Shown here in pieces: positions 14,576 to 22,321 of a stretch of DNA of 23,988 bases (its first letter is position 1; each line of letters starts with the position of its first letter). The stretch lies in NCBI GenBank assembly GCA_035637655.1, contig DASPWT010000214.1, forward strand, positions 1-23,988, given 5' to 3'. The stretch comes from VBDM01 sp035637655. GTDB taxonomy: Bacteria > Pseudomonadota > Gammaproteobacteria > Burkholderiales > SG8-39. The notes under the pieces were generated by a model that did no database searches, was not told the origin of the DNA, and worked only from the letters and a program-made list of their open reading frames with translations. Both the position numbers and the translations under genes were made by a program.

Positions 14576-14671
14576 TCTCTTCGCCGGTTTTTTTGGCTTA
14601 CGCGGTCGGGTCTTGCCGTGCGATCCCTTGAAGACCTTGCCGCGGAATGTGCGCTTATCGCCTTTGCCCAA
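14567..14671 (-). CDS. 30S ribosomal protein THX
   Basis: A 34-codon gene for the small basic protein THX, which sits in the head of the 30S subunit. The product begins MGKGDKRTFRGKVFKG and continues SHGKTRPRKPKKP, matching the family pattern MGKGDxxTxRGKxxxGxxGxxRPRK. The start is TTG at 14671, with Shine-Dalgarno GGAG (14682-14679) spaced 7 nt; there is no ATG in frame. Eleven of 34 residues are Lys or Arg in the last half alone. The gene converges with priA (12-bp gap) and is divergent from argS. It is easily missed because of its size and TTG start. Confidence 0.88.
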   Translation of the reverse strand: MGKGDKRTFRGKVFKGSHGKTRPRKPKKPAKRPA

Positions 14672-14707
14672 GTTCGAACTCCATATCGGAAGGTTGAGGC
14701 AGACGGT

Positions 14708-14738
14708 ATTCTACCTTTGCACGGCCGGCGATGATCAA
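14708..14738 (-). promoter_or_regulatory. Possible THX promoter
   Basis: On the minus strand TTGATC (14738-14733) and TAGAAT (14713-14708) are separated by 19 bp, somewhat long. Transcription would start near 14701, giving a leader of about 30 nt that includes the THX Shine-Dalgarno. Confidence 0.4.
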
Positions 14739-14746
14739 GGCCCGCG

Positions 14747-14752
14747 TATAAT
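14747..14752 (+). promoter_or_regulatory. -10 element of argS
   Basis: A perfect TATAAT lies 11 bp before the argS ATG. No -35 is seen at 16-19 bp spacing. The expected transcription start leaves a leader of only about 3-6 nt, and no Shine-Dalgarno is present. Confidence 0.5.
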
Positions 14753-14763
14753 ACGGCCCCTCG

Positions 14764-16467
14764 ATGTCCGCCGAGGTCAAATCCCACCTCACCGAGTTGC
14801 TCACCCGTGCGCTCGCCAAGGTCGCCCCGCAGCAGCCGGGTTCGCTGATTTCTCTGGAACGGCCCAAGCAGGCGCAGCACGGCGACTTTTCCTGCCCGAC
14901 GGCCATGCAGCTCGCGCGCGCGCTCAGGCGCAATCCGCGGGAGCTGGCGCTCGAGCTCGTCGCGGCGCTGCCTCCCTCCGAATGGCTCGAGCGCGCCGAA
15001 GTCGCAGGCAGCGGGTTCATCAACCTACGCGTGCGCGCAGCGGCCAAGCAGCACATCGTCAGGACCATTCTCGCGGAAGGCGACCGCTACGGCCGCGCCG
15101 ACCGTGCCGGCGGCAGGCGAGTGATGGTGGAGTTCGTCTCGGCCAATCCCACGGGTCCGCTTCACGTCGGGCACGGCAGGCAGGCGGCACTCGGTGACGC
15201 AATCGGCGCTATGCTCGAATCGCAGGGCTGGCGCGTGACGCGCGAGTTCTACTACAACGACGCAGGCGCGCAGATCCGTAATCTGGGACTCTCGGTTCAG
15301 GCGCGGATTCGCGAAAAGCTCGGCGTACCAGCGGAATTTCCCGCCGACGGATACCACGGCGACTACGTGCGCGAAATCGCCGAAAAATACCTCGAAGCGG
15401 GCAACACCGACGGTGAAGATCTGGAAGCCGTGACCCGTTTTGCGTTGACCGAACTTCGGCGCGAGCAGGATCTCGACCTGCAGGCTTTCGGCGTGCGCTT
15501 CGACAGCTATTATCTGGAATCTTCCCTTTACCGGGACGGGCGCGTTCAGAAAACGGTTCAGGCGCTCATCGACGCGGGCAAAGCCTTCGAGCAGGACGGG
15601 GCGCTTTGGTTCAAGACCACCGAGTACGGCGACGACAAGGACCGCGTCGTGCGCAAATCGGACGGCACCTATACCTACTTCGTGCCCGACGTCGCCTACC
15701 ACCTGACGAAATGGGAGCGCGGCTTCACCCGCGCCATCAATATCCAGGGATCCGACCACCACGGCACGGTGACGCGAGTGCGCGCCGGGCTGCAGGCCGC
15801 CTCTTCGAAGTGGGAGCACCGGCTTCCACAAAACTATCCCGATTACGTGCTCCACAAGATGGTCACGGTCATGAAGGGCGGCGAGGAGATGAAGATCTCC
15901 AAGCGCGCCGGTTCCTACGTTACGCTTCGCGAGCTGATCGACGAGGTCGGACGGGACGCGGTGCGGTTCTTCCTCCTTTCGCGCAAGGCCGACGCGGAGT
16001 TCGTGTTCGACATCGATCTCGCCAAGTCGCAATCCGAAGAGAATCCCGTCTATTACGTGCAGTACGCGCACGCCCGGATTTGCTCGGTGCTGGAACAATG
16101 GAGAACGCAGTTCGGTGACGGGGACCGTCCCTTTCCGGTCACGAGCACTTTGAACTCCGTCAATTTTGATCCCCTCAAGAACGCCGATCTCGCTCCGCTC
16201 ACCGGTGCGCGCGAGCTGGCGCTTCTGCAACGGTTGGGCGAATATCCCGAAATCCTGGAAAACGCCGCGGCCGAGCTCGCTCCGCACCAGATTGTGTTTT
16301 ACTTGCGCGAGCTGGCGGGTGAATTTCACAGTTACTATAATGCTGAGCGCATACTTGTCGCCGAGGCGCCGCTGCGATCGGCGCGGCTGGCGCTGTGCCT
16401 TGCGGTGCGCCAAGCGCTTCGCAACGGGCTTTCGCTGTTGGGCGTCAGCCAGCCCGAGAAAATGTGA
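14764..16467 (+). CDS. argS: Arginyl-tRNA synthetase
   Basis: Class I aminoacyl-tRNA synthetase charging tRNA-Arg in the cytosol; 567 residues (E. coli 577). The N-terminal Add-1 domain (LTELLTRALAKVAPQQ ... INLRV) precedes the catalytic core, with FVSANPTGPLHVGHGRQA (HIGH motif as HVGHG, about 134-138), YYNDAGAQIRNL and SYYLESSLY. The KMSKS counterpart is MKISKRAGSYV (about 374-384), the degenerate form usual in ArgS. The C-terminal DALR anticodon-binding domain contains YVQYAHARICSVL and ends with RNGLSLLGVSQPEKM. The ATG at 14764 gives the family N-terminus. It is followed 12 bp later by the SPOR gene, then dsbA, a conserved betaproteobacterial order. Confidence 0.97.
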   Translation: MSAEVKSHLTELLTRALAKVAPQQPGSLISLERPKQAQHGDFSCPTAMQLARALRRNPRELALELVAALPPSEWLERAEVAGSGFINLRVRAAAKQHIVRTILAEGDRYGRADRAGGRRVMVEFVSANPTGPLHVGHGRQAALGDAIGAMLESQGWRVTREFYYNDAGAQIRNLGLSVQARIREKLGVPAEFPADGYHGDYVREIAEKYLEAGNTDGEDLEAVTRFALTELRREQDLDLQAFGVRFDSYYLESSLYRDGRVQKTVQALIDAGKAFEQDGALWFKTTEYGDDKDRVVRKSDGTYTYFVPDVAYHLTKWERGFTRAINIQGSDHHGTVTRVRAGLQAASSKWEHRLPQNYPDYVLHKMVTVMKGGEEMKISKRAGSYVTLRELIDEVGRDAVRFFLLSRKADAEFVFDIDLAKSQSEENPVYYVQYAHARICSVLEQWRTQFGDGDRPFPVTSTLNSVNFDPLKNADLAPLTGARELALLQRLGEYPEILENAAAELAPHQIVFYLRELAGEFHSYYNAERILVAEAPLRSARLALCLAVRQALRNGLSLLGVSQPEKM

Positions 16468-16479
16468 CGCCTTACCGCT

Positions 16480-17064
16480 ATGAGCTTCGACTACAAACAA
16501 GTACCCCGATCCAGACCGGACCTATCCAGCAGTTTTCTGATCGGCCTTTTTTTCGGTTTTCTGCTGGGCCTGGGCGTAGCGGCCGGAATTGCGATCTATT
16601 TTTTCAAGACGCCCATCCCGTTTGCCGACAGGGCGCGGGCGCCGGACAAAGCTCCACCCGCCGATCAGAAACTACCGGAGCCTCCCAAGTCGGCCAAGGC
16701 GGAGGACAAGCCCCGCTTTGATTTCTACCGGATCCTCCCCGGCCGGGAGGAGCCGGTCACCGAACGCCAGATGCGGGAGGCGGCGAAGCAAGCCGGCAAG
16801 CCCGGTGCGCCCAAGGACAGCTATTTCCTTCAGGCCGGCTCATTCCAGAACCCGGCCGATGCGGACAACCTCAAGGCAAGAATTGCGTTGATGGGCCTGG
16901 AAGCGAACGTCGAGCCGGCCAATCTCGCCGAAAAGGGCGTCTGGTATCGAGTGCGGCTCGGGCCTTACACCCGTGTCGACGAGATCAACCGCATCCGGCA
17001 GCAGCTGACGCAGAACGGAGTGGACGCGTCGCTGGTCAGAATCACCAATGTCGCCACGAATTGA
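16480..17064 (+). CDS. SPOR domain protein (FtsN-like)
   Basis: A 194-residue bitopic inner-membrane protein. A short cytoplasmic tail (MSFDYKQVPRSRPDL) precedes one membrane span (SSFLIGLFFGFLLGLGVAAGIAIYFF, about residues 17-42, given here only as its approximate extent). A Pro/Lys-rich periplasmic linker (about 50-80) follows, and then a SPOR domain (about 113-190) with SYFLQAGSFQNPADADNLKA and VWYRVRLGPYTRVDEINRI. SPOR domains bind denuded septal peptidoglycan glycan strands, so the protein is probably recruited to the division site. It is shorter than E. coli FtsN and lacks its obvious essential helices, so ftsN identity is not claimed. It is between argS and dsbA, 12 and 24 bp apart. 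Confidence 0.9.
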   Translation: MSFDYKQVPRSRPDLSSSFLIGLFFGFLLGLGVAAGIAIYFFKTPIPFADRARAPDKAPPADQKLPEPPKSAKAEDKPRFDFYRILPGREEPVTERQMREAAKQAGKPGAPKDSYFLQAGSFQNPADADNLKARIALMGLEANVEPANLAEKGVWYRVRLGPYTRVDEINRIRQQLTQNGVDASLVRITNVATN

Positions 17065-17088
17065 ATCAGCACTCCAAGGAGAAGCCCC

Positions 17089-17736
17089 ATGGTTTTTCGT
17101 CTGCTGAGCGTTTTTTCCGGCCTGTTCCTTGCCTTTGCCGCGTGCGCTCAAGGTTCGCCCGTCGAGGGCGTCGATTACATCGAGTTGAAGCCGCCGCAGT
17201 CGGTCGAATCCTCCGGCAAGGTCGAAGTCCTCGAATTTTTCTGGTATCGCTGCCCGCATTGCTACGCGCTGGAGCCCGACCTCGAAGCCTGGGCAAAGCG
17301 ATTACCGCGCGACGTGCAGTTCAAGCGCATCCCGGGAATTCTGAACGACGACTGGGGGGTCGATGCCCGGATTTTCTATACCCTGGAAGCCATCGGAGAG
17401 CTCGAGCGACTGCACAGACCTTTGTTCGACACCATCCACCAGCAGGGCGGCGTGAGGCTGCGCGGCGATGCCTTCGCCAAATGGGCGGCGGACTGGCTCG
17501 CCAAGCAGAACGTGGACATGGCCAAATACGACGCCGCTTTCCGCTCGTTCACGGTCGAAAGCAAGCTGCGCCGCGCGTCGCAGATGGGCCGCGCCTACCG
17601 ACTCGACGGAGTACCGGCTCTCGCGGTGCAGGGCCGCTACCTCGTCGTCGCGAGCACGTCGCGAAAGGCGATGCTCGCCACCGCCGACTTTCTGATCGGT
17701 GAAACCCGCAAGCAGCTTGCAAAAGCAAAGCCATAG
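17089..17736 (+). CDS. dsbA: Thiol:disulfide interchange protein DsbA
   Basis: Periplasmic oxidase that introduces disulfide bonds into secreted proteins; 215 residues. A signal peptide (MVFRLLSVFSGLFLAFAACA, about 1-20) precedes the thioredoxin fold. The active site CPHC is at about 55-58 within FFWYRCPHCYALEPDL, identical in its two central residues to E. coli DsbA. The helical insertion follows, and the cis-Pro loop is GVPAL (Pro about 176). The cysteine at the signal-peptide end (AACAQ) is not in a clear lipobox, although lipidation cannot be ruled out. AAGGAG about 8 nt before ATG 17089 supports this start. It follows the SPOR gene and precedes an SDR gene. Confidence 0.94.
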   Translation: MVFRLLSVFSGLFLAFAACAQGSPVEGVDYIELKPPQSVESSGKVEVLEFFWYRCPHCYALEPDLEAWAKRLPRDVQFKRIPGILNDDWGVDARIFYTLEAIGELERLHRPLFDTIHQQGGVRLRGDAFAKWAADWLAKQNVDMAKYDAAFRSFTVESKLRRASQMGRAYRLDGVPALAVQGRYLVVASTSRKAMLATADFLIGETRKQLAKAKP

Positions 17737-17765
17737 CGTGCGGCCGCGCCGCCTCCTGCCGTCCG

Positions 17766-18539
17766 GTGTCAGCCAGCCCCAAGGTCTTCATCACCGGCGC
17801 ATCGAGCGGGATCGGCGCCGCACTCGCGGCGTATTACGCACACCAGGGGGCGATGCTCGGCCTGTGTGCAAGACGGCTCGCGCCGACTCGGGCGCTCTTC
17901 TCAAGCCTGCTCTGCACCGGGTCCTGCTATCAAGTGGACGTGACCGACGCCGCCAGCCTGCGGGCCGCGGCGGCAGATTTCACAGAGCGGTTCGGAGTGC
18001 CCGACATCGTGATCGCGAATGCGGGCATCAGCACCGGCACGCTAACGGAGAATCCGGAGGACCTTCCCGCATTCCGCAGGATCATGGACACCAACGTGCT
18101 CGGAATGGCCGTGACGTTTCAGCCGTTTGTTGCGCCGATGCGCGCGCGTGCGAGCGGCACGCTGGTCGGCATCGCGAGCGTCGCCGGTTTTCGCGGCCTG
18201 CCCGGCGGGGGCGCCTACAGCGCCTCCAAATCGGCAGCAATCACCTATCTGGAGAGTTTACGCGTGGAGCTTCGCGGCTCGGGCGTGGCCGTAGTCACGA
18301 TCTGTCCCGGCTACATCCGAACCCCGATGACTACGGCAAATCGCTACAGCATGCCCTTCATGATGGACGCGGACGAGGCGGCCCGGCGGTTCGCGCGCGT
18401 CATCGCCGAGAGACGCCGTTTCGCCGTCATTCCCTGGCAGATGGCGCTCGCGTCGCTCGTGCTTCGCCACCTGCCGCGCTGGCTCTACGACCGGCTGTTC
18501 GCCCGCGCGCCGCGAAAGGCGCGCGGTCTTCCCCCGTGA
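17766..18539 (+). CDS. Short-chain dehydrogenase/reductase (SDR)
   Basis: A 257-residue classical SDR oxidoreductase using NAD(P)H. The Rossmann nucleotide loop is TGASSGIG (about 10-17), followed by NAGIST (stabilising motif), the catalytic Ser in GIASVAGFRG, and YSASK (about 151-155) supplying Tyr and Lys; CPGYIRTPM closes the cofactor site. The catalytic set is complete. The C-terminal LPRWLYDRLFARAPRK is basic. Arg at CARR after the second strand hints at NADPH preference. It starts at GTG 17766, 29 bp after dsbA; no ATG gives the Rossmann strand. Its stop overlaps the GTG of the next gene by 4 bp (GTGA), so the two are probably coupled. The substrate is unknown. Confidence 0.9.
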   Translation: MSASPKVFITGASSGIGAALAAYYAHQGAMLGLCARRLAPTRALFSSLLCTGSCYQVDVTDAASLRAAAADFTERFGVPDIVIANAGISTGTLTENPEDLPAFRRIMDTNVLGMAVTFQPFVAPMRARASGTLVGIASVAGFRGLPGGGAYSASKSAAITYLESLRVELRGSGVAVVTICPGYIRTPMTTANRYSMPFMMDADEAARRFARVIAERRRFAVIPWQMALASLVLRHLPRWLYDRLFARAPRKARGLPP

Positions 18540-19366
18540 GCGGACCGAAGGCGAGACTCGTCGACGCCGCGGGCACGCGGCACGCGCCGGCGGCCCGCGC
18601 TGCGCGCATCGTGAGTCTGGTACCGAGCATTACGGAACTGGTCTGCGATCTTGGACTCGCGGCACAACTCGTAGGGCGAACCGGCTTCTGCGTCCATCCT
18701 CGCGAGGTCGTTCTCCGTATCCCCAAAATCGGCGGCACCAAGGATGTCGATCTCGACAAGCTGCGCGCGCTGCGACCCACCCACGTCATCCTCAATATCG
18801 ACGAGAACAGGAAGGAGGACGCGCGCGCGCTCGCGGAGTTCGTTCCCGAGCTGATCGTCACGCATCCGCTCGCGCCCCTCGACAACCTGGCCCTCTACCG
18901 GCTGATCGGCGGAATATTCAGGCGCGAGGACCAGGCCGAAGCGCTGTGCGGCGAATTCGAAGCAGCGTACGCGGCGCTGCAGTCGGCGGCGCGCGCGTTT
19001 CGGCCCGATCGCGTGCTCTATCTGATATGGAAAAATCCCTGGATGACGGTGTCGCGCGACACCTACGTCTCGCGCACGCTCGCGCTCGTCAAATGGGAAA
19101 CCGTGCCGGCGACCTGCGCCGACCGCTACCCGAAGATCGAGCTCGACAGCGACGTACTCGACGGCGCCCGCGTCGTGCTGCTGTCGAGCGAACCGTATCT
19201 CTTCCGCGAGGCGCACGTCGCGGAGCTGCGCGCCGAGTCGCTCATGCGGGGAAAGAATATCGCTCTCATCGACGGGGAAATGACCGCCTGGTACGGCAGC
19301 CGCGCGATCAAGGGTTTGGGGTATCTCCGGCAATTCCGCGAGCGGCTCGGTCACTCTGCCGGGTAA
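18536..19366 (+). CDS. BtuF-like helical-backbone binding protein without signal peptide
   Basis: A 276-residue protein of the BtuF/FhuD-like metal-receptor fold: RIVSLVPSITELVCDLGLA, LVGRTGFCVHPREV, IPKIGGTKDVDLDKL, LRPTHVILNIDENRKEDARAL, and a second lobe with VLYLIWKNPWMTVSRDTY. It is annotated in many genomes as cobalamin-binding protein. There is no signal peptide or lipobox: the N-terminus (VSGPKARLVDAAGTRHAPAA) is polar, so the protein appears cytosolic. The start GTG 18536 overlaps the SDR stop as GTGA. The reading frame is open much further upstream (to 17699), but that part runs through dsbA/SDR in another frame and is not homologous. The ligand is not known, and the BtuF name for it is only by fold. 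Confidence 0.82.
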   Translation: MSGPKARLVDAAGTRHAPAARAARIVSLVPSITELVCDLGLAAQLVGRTGFCVHPREVVLRIPKIGGTKDVDLDKLRALRPTHVILNIDENRKEDARALAEFVPELIVTHPLAPLDNLALYRLIGGIFRREDQAEALCGEFEAAYAALQSAARAFRPDRVLYLIWKNPWMTVSRDTYVSRTLALVKWETVPATCADRYPKIELDSDVLDGARVVLLSSEPYLFREAHVAELRAESLMRGKNIALIDGEMTAWYGSRAIKGLGYLRQFRERLGHSAG

Positions 19367-19387
19367 TTCTTCCGGGAGGCACGCAGC

Positions 19388-21160
19388 TCAAGCGCGGACG
19401 CTCACATAAGACCCCGGAGCGTCCTCGAGGGCTTGCAGCACGCCCGTGCCCGGGACGCGAGCCGGCACCCGGTCGGGTCCGTTCAGGCCGGCGATCCAGG
19501 CCTGCCAGTCGATCCACCACGAGCCTTCGTTCCAGCTCGCCCCTGCCTGCCAGTCCTCGGCGGATTCGGGGAGCTCGGATCCGGTCCAGTAGCCGTATCT
19601 TTTTGCCGATGGCGGATTCACGATGCCGGCAATATGCCCGGAGCCCCCAAGGACGAACCGGTTGGGTCCGGAGAGGATGCGCGCGCCCTTGTAGGTCGAT
19701 TTCCACGGCGCGATGTGGTCCTCCAGGGTGGAAACGCAATAGGTCGGGATCGCAATTTTCCGGAGGTCGATCGGCACGCCGCCCAGCGTGATGCCGCCGG
19801 CTTCCTTGAGCCGGTTGGCGAGGTACATGTTGCGCAGGTAGAAGCTGTGCATTTTCGCCGGCATGCGCGTGGAATCGGCGTTCCAGTACAGGAGGTCGAA
19901 CGGGAAGGGGTCCTTGCCGAGCAGGTAGTTGTTGACGACGAAAGACCAGACCAGGTCGTTCGCGCGCAGCATGTTGAAAGTGGCCGCCATCTCGGAGCCT
20001 TCGAGGTAGCCGCGCTCCTGCATGCGGCGTTCCAGATTCTCGACCTGCGCCTCGTCGATGAACACCCCGAGCTCGCCCGGGATGGAAAAATCGAGCAGCG
20101 ATGCGAGGAACGTCGCCGAGGCCGCGCGCGGGTCGCCTTTTTCCGCCATCCACGCAAGCGTGGCGCCAAGCAGCGTCCCGCCGAGGCAGTAACCGATGAC
20201 GTTGACCCTGTTCTCTCCGATCGCCTGGCCGATCGCACCGAGCGCCGCAAGCGGCCCCTCGAACATGTAATTCTCGAAGGTCTTGCCGGCATAGCGCTCG
20301 TCCGGATTGACCCAGGAGATCACGAACACCGTGTGGCCCTGCTCGACGGCCCAGCGGACGAAGGAATTCTTCTCTCGCAGATCGAGGATGTAATACTTGT
20401 TGATCCACGGCGGGATCACGAGAAGGGGCCGTTTGAAGACCGTTTCCGTGCTCGGGGCATACTGGATGAGCTGCATCAGCTCGTTCTGGAAAACCACTTT
20501 GCCGGGGGTGGTGGCGAGATTCACGCCGACCTTGAAGGCCTTTTCGTCCGCCATGCGGATGCCGCCGCGCTCGATGTCGGCAAGCAAATTGTTTAAGCCC
20601 TTCACCAGGTTCTGCCCTCCGGACTGCAGGGTCTCGCGCAGCACCTGCGGGTTGGTGAGAGCGAAGTTCGACGGCGACAGCGCGTCGATGTATTGGCGCG
20701 TGTAGAAATTCACCTTCTTGCTGGTCTCTTCCGGCAGGCCCTCGACCGACGCGACGGCGTCGTGAAGATGGCGCGCAGCGATGAGGTAGGACTGCTTGAT
20801 GTAGTCGAACAGGAACTGATCCTGCCAGTCCGCCTCGCGAAAGCGGTTGTCGCCCCTGGCGGGCTCGGCGACGGGCGGGGCATCCTTTCCCAGCATGCGC
20901 AGCAGGCTCGACTGCCAGAGAGCGACGTGGTCCCAGAACATCTTCGTCTGCATCTCCGCGAGCTTCCAGGGATTGGCCAGCATGCGTGCATAAAGATCCA
21001 TGAACGCGCGGGCGATCCCGAATTCGTCGCTGTGGGCGACGCCGTGGCCGCCGGCCTGACGCTGCAGAAACTCCCCCATGAGACGGCTGGAGCGCTCCGC
21101 CACCTCGACGAATACTTTCGCGCTCTGGGCGGGATTGGGTGGGGACTGCGTTGCGGGCAT
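19388..21160 (-). CDS. phaC: Class I poly(R)-hydroxyalkanoate synthase
   Basis: Polymerises (R)-3-hydroxyacyl-CoA into PHA storage granules; 590 residues, like the Cupriavidus enzyme (589). An N-terminal PhaC_N domain (MLANPWKLAEMQTKMFWDH, NRFREADWQDQFLFDYIKQSYL) precedes the alpha/beta-hydrolase domain. The lipase-like box is GYCLGG with catalytic Cys (about 325), the Asp lies in STLEDHIAPW (about 481), and the His in GSGHIAGIVNPP (about 509), so the triad is complete. PPWINKYYILDL is also typical. The start ATG 21160 lies 4 bp after the stop of the metallo-hydrolase gene, so the two form an operon; an ATG 11 codons upstream would run into that gene. No phaA, phaB or phasin is in the window. 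Confidence 0.96.
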   Translation of the reverse strand: MPATQSPPNPAQSAKVFVEVAERSSRLMGEFLQRQAGGHGVAHSDEFGIARAFMDLYARMLANPWKLAEMQTKMFWDHVALWQSSLLRMLGKDAPPVAEPARGDNRFREADWQDQFLFDYIKQSYLIAARHLHDAVASVEGLPEETSKKVNFYTRQYIDALSPSNFALTNPQVLRETLQSGGQNLVKGLNNLLADIERGGIRMADEKAFKVGVNLATTPGKVVFQNELMQLIQYAPSTETVFKRPLLVIPPWINKYYILDLREKNSFVRWAVEQGHTVFVISWVNPDERYAGKTFENYMFEGPLAALGAIGQAIGENRVNVIGYCLGGTLLGATLAWMAEKGDPRAASATFLASLLDFSIPGELGVFIDEAQVENLERRMQERGYLEGSEMAATFNMLRANDLVWSFVVNNYLLGKDPFPFDLLYWNADSTRMPAKMHSFYLRNMYLANRLKEAGGITLGGVPIDLRKIAIPTYCVSTLEDHIAPWKSTYKGARILSGPNRFVLGGSGHIAGIVNPPSAKRYGYWTGSELPESAEDWQAGASWNEGSWWIDWQAWIAGLNGPDRVPARVPGTGVLQALEDAPGSYVSVRA

Positions 21161-21164
21161 GTCG

Positions 21165-22196
21165 CTAGCTTTGAGCGTAGCGAACCACGCCATCGGCGCC
21201 GACTGAACGCTTCAAGCGCCCATCGTGCTGGAGAAGGTGGAGGTGAGCCATCGCCTCGCCCATGGCGAAGAAAAGCTGATGCGTGTCGAGTTTGCGGCGA
21301 AACAGCGTATCGAGCACGTCTGCCGCGGCCCTGGGCGTATCGCAGGCCTCGTGCAGCTCGGCAAGCCGCAGGCGGTGATGCTCCTTTAGCTGCTCAATGC
21401 GCTCGCGAAGGCCCCGGAAGGGCAGCCCGTGCGAGGGCAACGTGAGCGTCGTCGCGGGCAACCGGGCGTAGCGGGATAAGGAATCGAGGAAAAGCGCGAG
21501 CGGGTTTCCCTCCGGCTCGTTCGCCCACACGCTGACATTGGTCGAGATCCTGGGGAGCACCATGTCGCCGGAGATGAGGACGCCGAGCTCCTCGCAGTAG
21601 AGCGCAGCGTGCTCGGGGGCGTGACCGTAACCCATGATGACTTTCCAATCGCGGCCGCCGATGCGATGCGCCTGCCCGTCCATCAAGCGCCGGTAGCCGG
21701 AGGGAAACCCGGGCACCCGGCTGCGGTAGTTGCTGCGGCGCTGCTGCATCAACGTCAGTTTCTCTCCGGCGAGCCCGTTGCGCTCGAACATCGCCATGAC
21801 GTTGTCGAAACCGAAACCCGCGCTTCCTTCGCGCATTGCGTGCGCGGCGAAATACTCGGCTTGCGGCATCCAGAATTCGGCGCCAGTGCGCTCGGCGAGC
21901 CACAACGCCAGGCCCGCGTGGTCGGGATGATGGTGGGTGACGACGAGGCGCTTGACCGGGCGCCCGGCAATGCGTCCGGCGAAGATGCGCTCCCACAGCG
22001 CGCGCGTAGCGTCGTCGCCGATGCCGCAGTCGACGAAGGTCCAGCCGTCGTCGTCTTCGAGCAGCCAAAGATTGATGTGGTCGAGCGCAAACGGCAGCGG
22101 CATGCGCAGCCAGTGCACCCCGGGCGCGACCCGCAGCGTTTCGCCGGGCGCCGGCGGCGCGGCATGCGGATACTCCAGGATGGATTCGGGGGTCAT
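21165..22196 (-). CDS. Metallo-beta-lactamase fold hydrolase
   Basis: A 343-residue MBL-fold protein. The zinc motif HxHxDH appears as HHHPDH (about 88-93) in VVTHHHPDHAGLALWL; further metal ligands are His in GYGHAPEH, Asp in LISGDMVLP and His in LPSHGLPF. The C-terminal ~75 residues (RERIEQLKEHHRLRLAELHE through RTLF-like DVLDTLFRRKL and AHLHLLQHDGRLKR) resemble the winged-helix tail of glyoxalase II/LACTB2-like enzymes. Activity on a thioester or other ester is plausible, but the substrate is unknown. ATG 22196 is chosen over an upstream ATG at 22289, whose extra 31 residues show no fold. The gene is divergent from liuR and lies 4 bp upstream of phaC. Confidence 0.9.
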   Translation of the reverse strand: MTPESILEYPHAAPPAPGETLRVAPGVHWLRMPLPFALDHINLWLLEDDDGWTFVDCGIGDDATRALWERIFAGRIAGRPVKRLVVTHHHPDHAGLALWLAERTGAEFWMPQAEYFAAHAMREGSAGFGFDNVMAMFERNGLAGEKLTLMQQRRSNYRSRVPGFPSGYRRLMDGQAHRIGGRDWKVIMGYGHAPEHAALYCEELGVLISGDMVLPRISTNVSVWANEPEGNPLALFLDSLSRYARLPATTLTLPSHGLPFRGLRERIEQLKEHHRLRLAELHEACDTPRAAADVLDTLFRRKLDTHQLFFAMGEAMAHLHLLQHDGRLKRSVGADGVVRYAQS

Positions 22197-22201
22197 GCGC
22201 T

Positions 22202-22231
22202 TTGGATGGCGCGAGGAGGTCGGAGTAGAAT
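22202..22231 (+). promoter_or_regulatory. Possible liuR promoter
   Basis: TTGGAT (22202-22207) and TAGAAT (22226-22231) with an 18-bp spacer lie in the divergent 125-bp gap. Transcription would start about 84 nt before liuR. A small inverted repeat TGCGA-ATTC-TCGCA (22255-22268) lies in the leader. Confidence 0.45.
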
Positions 22232-22321
22232 CCGAAGCTTCCCGCGGCGAAAGTTGCGAATTCTCGCAGATTATGGCGCCGCCCGCCACAAAACCGTCCG
22301 CCAGCGCTTTGCATTTCGCCG

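Noticed and set aside
16336..16341. TATAAT within the 3' part of argS
   Set aside because: It encodes conserved coding sequence (SYYNAE region) and has no good -35; the following SPOR gene is only 12 bp after argS and probably co-transcribed.
15025..16500. 491-codon minus-strand open frame antisense to argS
   Set aside because: argS on the plus strand has all its motifs; the antisense product has no recognisable fold or start context.
17699..18535. N-terminal extension of the BtuF-like frame, which would make a 555-residue fusion
   Set aside because: The extension is a different frame through dsbA and the SDR gene and has Arg-rich, non-homologous sequence. The GTGA overlap at 18536 gives a natural start.
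19367..19387. Bidirectional terminator between the convergent BtuF-like and phaC genes
   Set aside because: The 21-bp gap contains no inverted repeat.
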